From contig MSJI02000787.1 of NCBI GenBank assembly GCA_001931905.2, positions 1 to 40,735 on the forward strand: DNA of 40,735 bases. Reading direction: 5' to 3'. The notes below the pieces were generated by a model. The model searched no databases. It was not told the DNA's origin and saw nothing but the letters and a program-made list of their open reading frames with translations. Shown here piece by piece: positions 1-9,990 of this stretch (positions within the stretch are counted from its first letter, which is position 1; each line of letters starts with the position of its first letter). The DNA comes from Cladosporium sp. IMV 00045. Taxonomy: Eukaryota > Ascomycota > Dothideomycetes > Cladosporiales > Cladosporiaceae. Made by a program: the position numbers and the translations under genes.

Positions 1-2
1 GC

Positions 3-726
3 TACGTGACCCCCGAGGTTGCCTTCCTGACCATGGCCCACTTCTTGTACGCCAACGCCTGCTGCAAGGGTGAGGAGATGATCGTCACCACCTGGGACAT
101 GTACTACGAGAAGTGGGGCTTCATGCTCATCTTCTGGAACCTGGCTGGTGTCCCGCTATCCTATTGCCACTGCACTATCTACCTGGCCAACCACGACCCC
201 AGCGTCTACGCCTGGTCCAAGCCGTTCCTGGTCTTCATCTACACCACCTACCTCTTCGCCTACTGGGTCTGGGATACTGGTAACAGCCAGAAGTGCATGT
301 TCCGCAGCATGCAGCGCGGCTACCACGTCCACCGTAACACCTTCCCCCAGCTCCCCTGGAAGTATGTCGAGAACCCGGAGTTCATCACCACCGCCACCGG
401 CGACAACCTTCTCTGCGACGGCTGGTACAAGTACGCGCGCAAGGTCAACTACACCGCCGATTTCTACTTTGCGTTCTGCTGGGGCTTGATCACCGGTTTC
501 AACAGCCCCTTCCCTTGGTTCTACCCTCTCTTCTTCTGCCTCATGATCATCCACCGGGCCACGAGGGATATCCAGAGGTGCAGAGAGAAGTACGGCGAGG
601 CCTGGAAGGAGTACGAGAGGAGAGTTCCTTACCTCTTCATTCCTGTAAGTCTCATCAACCCTAAACTGCAATTGATCTGATTCGTTCATGCTAACTCGTT
701 TGCTCTCCCAACAGTACGTCATCTAG
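3..726 (+). CDS. ERG4: Delta(24(24(1)))-sterol reductase, 3' part (partial at window start)
   Basis: This is the C-terminal part of the ERG4/ERG24 sterol reductase family, which reduces the C24(28) double bond in the last step of ergosterol synthesis in the ER membrane. The frame is open from the window edge, so the true start lies to the left. Exons are 3-644 and 715-726. The intron (645-714) starts GTAAGT, has a GCTAAC branch point and ends ACAG, and the second exon adds only Tyr-Val-Ile-stop, giving the end LFIPYVI typical of Erg4. Visible family motifs include [19 protein letters not shown] and the [17 protein letters not shown] tail, plus several hydrophobic membrane segments. Erg4 and Erg24 (C14 reductase) share this fold; the LLCDGWY and KVNYTADF wording favours Erg4. 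Family certainty is high. Confidence 0.93.
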
Positions 727-2292
727 ATTTCCAACTTTGTGGAAATGCTGGCCGACATCAACCCCCAAATTCCCGCCAGCTCCCATCCCATGTCCTGACA
801 TTAGATTGCTCAGGCTGTGTGATGGACGCATTGGCCGTCCCAAGCATGTCACGAAACGTGACATCGAATTCGACGCAAACGAGTCGTTACTTCTTGTTGT
901 GGATATCTCGACAGCAATGATCAGAACTCGACCCTTCAACAAAACCCACTTACCTCGAAGAATCCACGCGAATGTTCTGCTTTCAATACTGTTTTAGACA
1001 ATTATTTCTGCCCGTACGTGGGCTCAGGCTCCGTGTGGGGGCGTCTTTCTTTTTTCTTTTGATGCGTCACCCAAGGGATACATATGTACATGATGATATA
1101 CACTCTCTGGCTCCAGGAAGAAGGGTGGGAAGAGAGAAGTAGGGAGAGGCCATTTAGTGCTGTCCGAAAAATCTATGTAATGATGTGCTTATATATTTAG
1201 TTTTCTACTATTGGTCCCATTCTGAGAGAAATTCAAATAGTAGCGCTACTTCTGAAGTATCCTGAGAATTGTTTCAACCCTCCGAAAGCATGATTGATGA
1301 ACCTCTGAAGTCGGACGCTCGGGCCACCGGTCCTGCCATTTTGCATTTGGCGAATGATGACCGACAACAACATCTCTTAAAATTGACACGACCTCTGCTT
1401 GGTTGGTCTGGTCTACTGCCCACCTCTTCTCTTCACTTGAAGTATCCAATACAGCGTTGTACACAGAAACCCCACAGCCAAGGTAGATCTGGAGGTATCA
1501 CGGAGACGGATTTACCTCTTGAGACTCTGCCTCATGGTCTTTACTTTAAAGACCGCGCCCGTTATCGTCAGGCGCAAGCGGGTGAAGGCGAATGAAAGTC
1601 CACACGCTTATCTACCGAGCGACTCCTCTCTTGACTTTTCTGGAGTAGACTGTATGACGCTGGATATCCATCTGCCAAGTAGGCTGAGTCTTGGTCGACG
1701 CCGTCTGACGACCGAGGTAGAGGGGGCATGCTTATGTCCCACGACCGGTCGTGGACGTACGTCCTTTGCCAATGTAGCACGGCAAAATGCCAATAGCGGA
1801 GATTCCATATCTCTCACCATCTACTGACATGGCTCCAAAGGACGACAGAGGATAAACGCCACATTGCGTTCCTTGTCTAACTTTGCCCTACAGCTCCAAG
1901 AGAAGCAGTTTTCGTGAAAGCACTGCTGATCAGAACGATTGTAGAGGGCCTACAGAATCCAAGATCTATACCTTACTTGCCAATCATCCTTCCTCTCCAC
2001 CTCCACCTCTGCCGCGCCTACCCCATCCGTGCCACGCCAACCCCAGTCATACTTCCAGAATATAGCTCAAGGTGTCTGGGCATCTGATGAATGCTGCATC
2101 GGAACCGAGGTCAACAGCACGTATCTTCATGACGTTAACAATGAAGATAGGAAATATAGGTGCTTAAGCCAGGTCTCTTTCCCCTGTCCTTTGAATGTCG
2201 TCAGAAGCATACTCTCCTTCGAATGTCAACGATTATCGAAACCTCCATTGTCCATCGTCCTACCACCATACGGCCAATAACAAGCAAATACC
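727..2292. other. Intergenic region, ERG4 3' flank and transporter promoter
   Basis: No gene could be supported here. Short open frames on both strands overlap each other and show no family motif. The first 500 bases are probably the ERG4 3' untranslated region and terminator, with a T-rich run near 1045-1060. A pyrimidine-rich stretch with CCACCTCCACCT near 1990-2050 looks like promoter or 5' leader DNA of the downstream transporter. Confidence 0.5.
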
Positions 2293-4005
2293 ATGACTTC
2301 ACCCTCAAGTTCCGGGCGGGAAAAGCAAGGAGACGAAGGCCTGCAAGACGTTCGCCTCGAACATGCTTCACGCTCGGTCGATTTCGTGGACGAAATCACA
2401 GAGAGGAAACTGCTTCGCAAGGTCGATTACCGTATCATCCCGATGATCATGTGGAGTTTGTCTTCACCTATCCATGTCGTTTGTTGTACTTTCGCTAACA
2501 TTTTGCTGTCTACCTCAACAACTTTCTGGACAGGGTCGCTATTGGAAATGCCCGACTTTTCAACATGCAAGAAGATCTGAATCTGAGCGATTCGCAGTAT
2601 CAGCTTGCTGTGTCGGTCTTGTTTATTACTTATTGTTTGTTTGAAGTGGTACGCCCCTCTGATGATCGATGCGATCCGCACAAGCTGCACGTCTAGATGT
2701 GTGGAAAGCTTGCTGAAATCTGTAGCCCTCCAACATGATCATCAAGAGATTACGACCCGTTCGATACTTGACAGGCCTGACTTTTGCCTGGGGCTTGGTT
2801 GCTACTTTCACGGCTTTTGTCAACAACCTTGGAGCACTTATCGCGTGCCGCCTATTGCTTGGATTGTTCGAAGCGGGCCTCTTTCCCGGCGTTGTGATGG
2901 TGGGATTCTTTCGCCCAAACACTCTAAATCAATGATGGCTAACATTTGGGTAGTATCTCACAATGTTCTATAACAAGAGAAACATCGCCCTCCGAACAGC
3001 CTACTTCTTCGCAACAGCCGCCATATCCGGCGCCGTGGGCGGTCTCATCAGTTACGGAGTTGGTCAAATGGACGGCATCGCAGGCTGGAGCGGATGGAGA
3101 TGGATTATCCTGATCATTGGCATCCCCACCCTGGCCACTGCATTCATCATTCCCTTTGTTCTCCCAAACTCAGTGGAAGAAGCCAAATTCCTAACGGAGG
3201 AAGACCGTCGCAACATGCATATCCTCAGATTCCACGAACCCGGCCAGACCAAATCAGGACAAGAGATGAACCGAGCAGATGTCATGCACGGCGTCAAAGA
3301 CTGGAAGACGTACGCTTTCGCTTTCGCCCACTACTGCTGCAACACAGTGCTCTATGGATTTTCGGTCTTTTTGCCCACCATCATTGATAGAATCGGCAAT
3401 TGGTCGCAGTCGGAGGTCCAGGCACTGACGATCCCTGTTTACGTGCTCGGCGCCATCACATATATCAGTCTGGCCAGACTTAGCGATGTCATGGCCGTCC
3501 GTGGCTACTTCGTCATCGGCGCTTTGTTGGTCATGATTCTCGGCCACGTCTTCCTCATCGTAGATCAAGGCGTCGGGCTTAGCTTCGCTGGATGCTTTCT
3601 GGTGGCCATGGGACTCTACACAGCGGCTGGGACCGCTTTGTCCTGGCTAACCTCCAACACGCCGCGGTATGAAACATCTGCAGTGTTCGCGTGGAGAGCA
3701 CAGCTGACTTCCCTGACAGGTATGGACAACGAGCATATTGCTCTGGTCTACAACTCACCATCGGAAACTCTGCTGGCGTCGGTGCACCTTATTTGTATGA
3801 CAACAACTCCAACACGCTCGGTTGGGCGGTCACGATTGGTCTCTTGGGCCTGGCTCTGTGTCTCTACTCGACTCTACATACTTACTTTCGCATTGCAAAT
3901 GCTAGACGTGACCGGGGTGAAGAGGAGTGGAAGAGGGAAGGCAAGAGCGAGGAGGAGGTCAAGGAAATGGGTGATCTGTCGCCAGACTATAGATATCAGA
4001 TCTAA
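2293..4005 (+). CDS. MFS transporter, anion:cation symporter family (Dal5/allantoate permease-like)
   Basis: This is a plasma-membrane major facilitator of the Dal5/Tna1-like fungal group, whose members import organic anions such as allantoate, nicotinate or vitamins; the substrate here is unknown. My model is exons 2293-2455, 2509-2648, 2726-2899, 2954-3666 and 3720-4005 (491 aa), a normal family length. Introns 2-4 are canonical GT..AG. Intron 1 (2456-2508) starts GTTTGT, has GCTAAC nine bases from its end, but ends TG. This join is the only one found that keeps the conserved first-helix motif YLNNFLDRVAIGNARLF. Other family marks are SNMIIKRLRP, RLLLGLFEAGLFPG, FYNKRN and GWRWIILIIG. The start ATG precedes a hydrophilic tail and the typical KVDYRIIP entry to helix 1. 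If intron 1 cannot be spliced this way, the gene is damaged or lacks part of helix 1. Confidence 0.85.
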
Positions 4006-4291
4006 GCAGGGATCAGTGGATTCGCTACAAGCGGGTTTCAAATGCCTTTGTACAGCGAGTGCGTTGTCTGTCAAGCCCCCCAATACTGCAAAACGCGAAG
4101 TCTTTCGATTGAGTTTACCACCACGCAATCAATGGAGTGGAATCTTTGCCAGTCAGGACATCCAGAAAGTTGATCATTTTCATTGAATCATTGACCGTCG
4201 TAAGACCTACTTGCTACGCTATGACCTGATTTTTCCTAATTTCCTAGAGACTACGCCGGTACTTCCCTTTGTCAAACGCCTCCGTCTTTCT

Positions 4292-5302
4292 TCACTGACC
4301 CAAAGTCGTCGTCACATCCGCATCAGTGACCGTGGTGGTGATGTAGATCACGCTCGGGTTCTGGGGCACGATGGTGATGCCTGGAATGTTGCTTGTGTTG
4401 CTTGTCGGCGCATCGTCGTCGGCCTGGGTAGCGGGCGCGCTTTGCGTGACGACCTCAGGCAAGCCGGTGGAAGGGTCGAACGAAAATCTGGGAAGGTCGG
4501 TAGTGTCGCTTTTGGTTGGATATGTTGAGGTTGTGAGTTCGGAGGGATCGGCGGTGGGATTGGAGGGGTGGCTTGATGTTGTGAACTCGGATGTCTTGGC
4601 TGTGTTGGTGGCAGAGTCGGATGCTTGATGGTGGCTTGATGGGTCTGGGTGGCCTGATTGCATGCTCAACAAAACGGTTGGTGATGGCTCAGAAAAGTTC
4701 GACTGTGATGGATTCGTGGGCAAGGGATCGAATGAGAAGGCCGATGTCCAATCCGTGGTCTGCTCGGTCGTGGTTGCGGCATCATCAGGTTGGCTGACCA
4801 GGGATGACGGTTGAGATGCGCGCGTGTTTGTGGACTCTGATGAAACTTGGGAAGACCCCATGACAGTGGTCCAGGTAGTCGACCAGACGGTCTTGGTTGT
4901 AGCGGGGTGCTGTTGTTCAAGAGTCTGGAAAGACGACGGCTGACTGCCCGACGCTGTGGAGGTGATGCCGTCGATATCGGAAGGTTGGTGCTTCGTAGCT
5001 AGCCTACTTGTGGCAACGTTGGGCGATGAGAGGACATTGGATGATGTGTCGCCAGAACCAGAACTCGGTGTGTTGAAAGTCCGAGTAGGCGATTCTGCGA
5101 AGAGCGACGTGGGCAGCCGCGTGATGCCATCGACGAGTAGCGGCGAAGATGAAGGACTGTTGGACGGCGAAGCAAAGTGAGCATCCGAGATGTCGGTCGG
5201 GTTTGCCAGTGAGGAAGTATTTGTGTACTTGATGAGAATCGGGCCAGCCGAGACAGTGGAAGCGGTGCAGAGAGCGATGAGGATGTTGATGAGAAACAGC
5301 AT
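4292..5302 (-). CDS. Secreted Ser/Thr/Pro-rich hypothetical protein
   Basis: The frame encodes 336 aa starting with a clear signal peptide (MLFLINILIALCTASTVSAG, cleavage probably after residue 19). The rest is mucin-like: very rich in Ser, Thr and Pro, with several Asn-x-Ser/Thr sites, so a heavily O-glycosylated wall or extracellular protein is likely. No catalytic domain, no Cys pattern and no C-terminal hydrophobic GPI signal is seen. The end IYITTTVTDADVTTTLGQ resembles tails of other fungal Ser/Thr-rich surface proteins. No intron is needed. It lies tail-to-tail with the MFS gene, 286 bp apart. Function unknown. Low-complexity ORFs can be spurious, but the signal peptide and ATG start argue for a real gene. 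Confidence 0.65.
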   Translation of the reverse strand: MLFLINILIALCTASTVSAGPILIKYTNTSSLANPTDISDAHFASPSNSPSSSPLLVDGITRLPTSLFAESPTRTFNTPSSGSGDTSSNVLSSPNVATSRLATKHQPSDIDGITSTASGSQPSSFQTLEQQHPATTKTVWSTTWTTVMGSSQVSSESTNTRASQPSSLVSQPDDAATTTEQTTDWTSAFSFDPLPTNPSQSNFSEPSPTVLLSMQSGHPDPSSHHQASDSATNTAKTSEFTTSSHPSNPTADPSELTTSTYPTKSDTTDLPRFSFDPSTGLPEVVTQSAPATQADDDAPTSNTSNIPGITIVPQNPSVIYITTTVTDADVTTTLGQ

Positions 5303-6141
5303 TGTCGCGATTCAGTCGATTCGCTTGCGGTGATTATTATTGGTGAGAAAGAGCGTACACGGAGACCAGCTCTAGTAGTTGGAGCAACGATTAACAGTGA
5401 ACGAAGGAGAAGAAAAGAAATGGATTGAATGTTGTGGTAAACAGAGAGAAGCGTGGACAGAAGGAAACGTTGGTCAACGAGAAGAAAGTTGTATCAGTGA
5501 TGCGACCTTCACCACTCCAAGGCAGCGCAATTACACATTCTTGAGACTACGTGTGGGCTCTCGTGGCTGTGCCACTGAAGACTGGTACTGGGAGCGCCAA
5601 ATAGCATGCCTTTTCCTATACCCGGCGGTTGTGCCTCAGAATAGGTGGTGAAGTCCAGCATAACGGCTTCTGATTGGCTGTACCTACGAAACACGAGACT
5701 TGGAGACTATGTTTGTCTGCAAGCATCTCGAAACGCCTTGAGTTCTTCACACTCATCAGAAGAAATATGTATGTAATGTGCTCAATAGCCACAGCAGTAT
5801 CATACTCGTCGTCGATGGAGAAGGGAAGAAGAGATGAAATAGGATGGCATCGCTGTGCTTGCGAGCTCTCGCGGGTGTTGCTACGCCAACGCGGCGATCA
5901 AACTCGATACACGCTGCTTGTCTCAGGCCAAGATGCAGAGTTGACTATAGCACGCATCATACTGGAGGCTGGGGGCTTCTTGCATTCTATCACACACACC
6001 GCATTTGCATCCACGCATTTCCCTCCTCGAGCATGTACTAACCCAGCAGCAAGATATACCACCACCAATCCTTCGACCAGCAGCTCTTCGGCCCAACACC
6101 TAAGCGCCAACCAGGGGGGAAAAGTCCAACCACATATAACA
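5303..6141. other. Divergent promoter region of the secreted protein and the kinesin
   Basis: This 839-bp stretch separates two divergent genes. I see no gene in it. The kinesin frame stays open upstream of its ATG back beyond 5674, but that extension has no conserved content. ATTGG (CCAAT on the minus strand) lies near 5672-5676 and may serve either promoter. Confidence 0.45.
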
Positions 6142-8441
6142 ATGAGTGTTCGCGTCGTCGCCCGCATCCGACCCCTGCTCAAGGCCGAGATTGAAAAAGA
6201 TGTCATTGTTCACGCCGAACACACTGCGGGCGCAGAATCTGCCGATACGAAGACGATCGTGAAGATCCCCAATCCCAAGAACTACGGAGAAAATTACTCC
6301 TTCGCGTTCAACAGTGTCTACGCACAGGATGCGACACAGGCGCAGGTCTTTGACAACGAGGGTATGTGGTACCTGCTGCGACCAGTCATGCCGCAATGCT
6401 GACCATGTCATCAGTCTCGCCGACTGTCAAGCATCTGTTCAAGGGCTTCGATGTAACCATCTTCGCCTATGGTGTCACCGGCACAGGAAAGACTCACACC
6501 ATGCGCGGTGGAAAGTCTCTGGCAGAGCGCGGTGTCATCCCTCGACTTCTCTCCGCCATCTACCGTCGCGCACGCAAAGTTGAGAAGGACAGCGCTGGCG
6601 AGTCCACTGTTCACGTGTCCATGAGCTATTACGAGATCTATAACGATAAAGTCTTCGACCTTTTCGAGGCGCCCGAAAAGCGCACCCCTGCTGGGCTGCC
6701 CATTCGCGACAATGAGAAGGGAAAAGCGATTGTGGTGGGATTGACGGAAAGACCTTGCACTTCCTTGAAAGAGTTTGAGCAACTATACGACCATGCAAAC
6801 GTCAACCGATCCACATCTGCTACGAAGCTGAACGCGCACTCTTCGCGATCACACGCCGTTCTTTGCGTTAAGGTTACTCAAAATACTGGCGATCAGACTC
6901 GCGTAAGCACTGTCAGCGCCATCGACTTGGCTGGTTCGGAAGACAACAGGAGGACGGACAACAACAAAGAGAGGCTGGTGGAGTCGGCTGCGATCAACAA
7001 GTCGCTTTTCGTACTCGCGCAATGCGTGGAGGCCATCAGCAAGTCACAGGCACGGATACCCTATCGCGAGAGCAAGATGACGCGCATCCTGGCGCTAGGT
7101 CAGAACAAATCGCACACTGTCATGGTTCTGAACTTGGCACCCGTGAAGAGCTACCACTTGGATACCATGAGTTCGCTCAACTTTGCCAACCGCACAAAGA
7201 AGATCGAGACGAATGAGATCGAGAACCAACCTTTCTTCCGCGACATGCCTGGCAAGGGCAAGCCAGATGGCGCAAGCGGTGCGCCAATCCGGGGGCCTGC
7301 AATGAACAGACAGCCACTTCGACCCAAAATCCTCTCTCACAACAGCCACCTGAAAGAAGTTGGCACCGGCGCGCCGAAGCCTGCAAAATCGTTCGCGGTG
7401 TTCTCAGACAAACCCTCAAAACCCGCAACACTTGCAAATACCAGCCTTGCCAGATCGAACAAACCCTCCATCAAATCGCCTAAGCGGCCCAACTCAGAAA
7501 GCATCTCCTCGCTAGCTCGGCCGTCGAAAGTGGCAAAGCCAAACCCAACAAAGGCAGACCCTGGCATGTCACAATCAGCCATTGAGGCTTTGATCGAGCG
7601 CAAAGTCACCGAGGCATTGGCCGAGCGCGTCGACAGTACTACCGTGGCGAACCCAGACCCCATCTCCGACGAAGTGCAGAAACGCCTTGATGCTTTGGAA
7701 AAGCGCGTCGGAGGTCAAGAGTCTGAGCGAGCAGAAGGCTTGCAATATTTGCTCATGGCGAAGCAGCACCACGTGCGAGGTGAAGACGCCAGCGCGCTGA
7801 GGATGTACCAGCTCGCCATGCCTCATTTTCCCGAGAATGAGAAACTGAGAAGGAAGGTCGCTGCTCTGCAAGACCGCATCCAGGAAAAGCAGGCAGTTCA
7901 CCTCACGCCTTCTCGCGCAGTATCCGCCGTTGTGCCCATTGTGCAAGAGTCAAAGCACCTGTCACGTCCAGCAACCAGGCCTATCCGCAAATTCGTCCCG
8001 GCCGACGACGAAGATCAGAGCTACCACGAGATCCAAGAAGCCACATACTCCGAGGACGAAGAAGATGACTTTGTCTACCGCCCACGCACCAAAGTGCGCC
8101 GCCCCCGCCCCACCGCCGCAGTAGCAGCCGCGATCAAAACGACCGCCGACTCCGAAGACGAGCTCGCCGACGTCGCCGTGTCAGCTTCCCTTCCTCCTGC
8201 AGCACAAACCCCACGCACCAAGCATCTTCTCGCTGTCATCAACAGCCGCGACGTCAGCCAGATCAAACTTCTCAAGGGCGTGGGCGCCAAGAGGGCGGAA
8301 GCCATTGCCAACTGCTTGTGTGATTTGGAGCTCGGCGATGAAGCTGAGGGCGGGCGTGTGGATAGCCTTGGTCAGTTGGGCCGTATCAAGGGCGTTGGTG
8401 GACGTATGGTTGAGAATATGCGTTTGGGCTTGTTGGTTTGA
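6142..8441 (+). CDS. Kinesin-10 (Kid/KIF22-type chromokinesin)
   Basis: This is an ATP-driven microtubule motor of the chromokinesin type, expected to act on chromosomes and the spindle in mitosis. Exons are 6142-6361 and 6415-8441 (748 aa), with a 53-nt GTATGT..CAG intron. The motor domain begins at once (SVRVVARIRPLLK), which fixes the start although the frame stays open upstream. The P-loop is GVTGTGKT (residues 93-100), switch I is NAHSSRSH (213-220) and switch II is DLAGSE (244-249). After the motor (to about 340) come a basic Ser/Pro/Lys-rich linker, a short coiled-coil or TPR-like part (about 480-540), an acidic patch, and a C-terminal helix-hairpin-helix pair (LLKGVGAKRAEAI and LGRIKGVGGRMVENM, last 65 residues). 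Motor plus C-terminal HhH DNA-binding module is the layout of Kid/KIF22. Assignment to kinesin-10 is from this layout, not from a tree. Confidence 0.88.
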
Positions 8442-8748
8442 TTGCAGGATCGGAGGGATTTTGTCTTTTGGTGGTGATCTCCTTTGACCAGACAAGTCTG
8501 GTTTGGATTCTTCTTTTTGCGCTGCTAGCGTTTGAGCGAGCGAGGCGTTCGGGTGGGTTGGCTTGTTTTGTGGCATAGCAAGGCGCAGACCTCTGAAAAT
8601 AGTCGCTCGTAGTGAGATGATGACAATTTAACTACCATGCTATGAGACTCAGTGATCTATTGATTCAAATCAATCTCATCCACCCTCCTTGCCTCCTGCT
8701 ACTCACACCCAGCAAAGCGCCATCATCCTCACCAACCCTTCCTTCCCC
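8442..8748. other. Convergent 3' flanks of the kinesin and DUF2855 genes
   Basis: Two genes end towards each other here. The plus strand is C-rich with many CCACC/CCCTT runs near 8670-8830, which continue into the low-complexity 3' end of the DUF2855 gene. No gene is seen. Confidence 0.4.
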
Positions 8749-9990
8749 CTAAAACAAATACGCCAACCCACCCACCAACCCCTCACCCCTACAAACCCTC
8801 TCCCACCCCTCCTCAAACCCATCCACGCCCCTCCCCACACTAACCTCCACACCACACCCGCCCCTTGCACAAAACCCTTCCCAAGCCCTCTCCACGCCAT
8901 CGAAATACTCCTCCTCGCCCACAGCCTGCACGACAACCTCCCTCACCTCGCTCGTATTCATCTGTCTGCGCTCCGGCACGCGCGCGAAAAGTTCCTGCGC
9001 TTCCGCGAAGGAAGTGGAGGGCAAAGCGCCCACGCCTATGATTCCGATGGGGACGGAGGGGAGGTGGGTTTGTAGGTGCTGGTGGAGGGAGGGGAGGGAG
9101 TCGGCGCGGCCGCCGAAGTCGACGAGGAGGATTTTTTGCGCGCGGAGGGTGTTGAGGAAGGAGGTTGATTCTGAGGTGAGGGAAGCAGGGTAGGAGAGGG
9201 TTTTTGTTGGGGTGGAGGGGGTGCTGTTTCTTTGGGTGAGGGTCAGTGATGAGGGGTCCGTGGTGATTGCCAGAAGGCCCAAGGGACCTGTGTTCGGTTT
9301 GCGATCGTTTAGGAGGGCGTCGTTGAAAGCTCTGGCAGTCTTGCCGGATGCTGAGAGGGAGATGACAGCGGTGGCACTGAGGTCTGCGTGGGGCCATTTT
9401 TGGTCGCGGAGAGTTCGAGGGCAAGGATGGATGGCCATAGGGCCCAGGACATAGGTGTTAAGCGTGTGGGCACACTCGAACAGGGGTCTGAAAACTGTCT
9501 GAGCAGCGAGCTCTTGCGATGTGAGGTCCACTGGTTGGCGAGGAATGGTATAGCGGTGATAGTACGACCACAGGCGCTGGCGATTGGGTGTTACGTCGAT
9601 ATAATGGCCTTCTGGTTGGGTTGGCACGAGCTGGAGGTCCACAGGGAGGGTCGAAGAGGGCCAGAAGCCATAGATGATCGTGTCTTCGGTCAAACCGTCG
9701 ACACGACTTTCAATGATCTCGGCATAACCCCATGTGGGTACAATACCGTATTTCTCGGTGTCATTGTAAGGGGCCGGTAACGATTGAGGGGCCGGGAAGG
9801 CATCCCACCAGTTGGCTATGTGACCAAGCCTGGCATATGAGAGGTTGTTGGAGGTAAGGCTGATTAGACTGGTCTGAAGACGAATGTTTCCGTGGGCGAG
9901 ACGAGGTAGATGAACTGTGTTTGCAGATAGGGTGAGGTGCTCCTTGCTGTTAGTCTTGGAGACAACATGCACTTTTGCGTCTTGTGCCAT
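8749..9990 (-). CDS. DUF2855 family protein
   Basis: An intronless frame of 413 aa matches, by motif, the fungal and bacterial DUF2855 family, whose function is not established. The family signature is WWDAFPAP..APYNDTEKYGIVPTWG, seen near residues 60-95, followed by GFWPSSTLPVDL. The frame stays open upstream to 10062 with only a non-ATG codon; the first in-frame ATG (9988-9990) starts AQDAKVHVVSKTNSKEH, and family members usually begin close to such a VVSKT stretch, so this start is preferred. A later segment (LSASGKTARAFNDAL, then ILLVDFGGR) hints at a Rossmann-like nucleotide fold, but this is inference. The last 80 residues are Gly/Glu/Val-rich and fit the family less well. Converges with the kinesin gene. 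Confidence 0.8.
   Translation of the reverse strand: MAQDAKVHVVSKTNSKEHLTLSANTVHLPRLAHGNIRLQTSLISLTSNNLSYARLGHIANWWDAFPAPQSLPAPYNDTEKYGIVPTWGYAEIIESRVDGLTEDTIIYGFWPSSTLPVDLQLVPTQPEGHYIDVTPNRQRLWSYYHRYTIPRQPVDLTSQELAAQTVFRPLFECAHTLNTYVLGPMAIHPCPRTLRDQKWPHADLSATAVISLSASGKTARAFNDALLNDRKPNTGPLGLLAITTDPSSLTLTQRNSTPSTPTKTLSYPASLTSESTSFLNTLRAQKILLVDFGGRADSLPSLHQHLQTHLPSVPIGIIGVGALPSTSFAEAQELFARVPERRQMNTSEVREVVVQAVGEEEYFDGVERAWEGFCARGGCGVEVSVGRGVDGFEEGWERVCRGEGLVGGLAYLF

Noticed and set aside
156..722. 188-codon frame antisense to ERG4
   Set aside because: A codon-bias shadow of the conserved ERG4 frame.
4292..5302. Ser/Thr-rich protein as the precursor peptide for the UstYa-like oxidase
   Set aside because: It has a signal peptide but no repeated core peptides bounded by Lys-Arg sites, and it is 20 kb away.
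5674..6402. Upstream in-frame extension of the kinesin
   Set aside because: The frame is open but the added 156 residues have no conserved content; the motor domain begins at the ATG at 6142.
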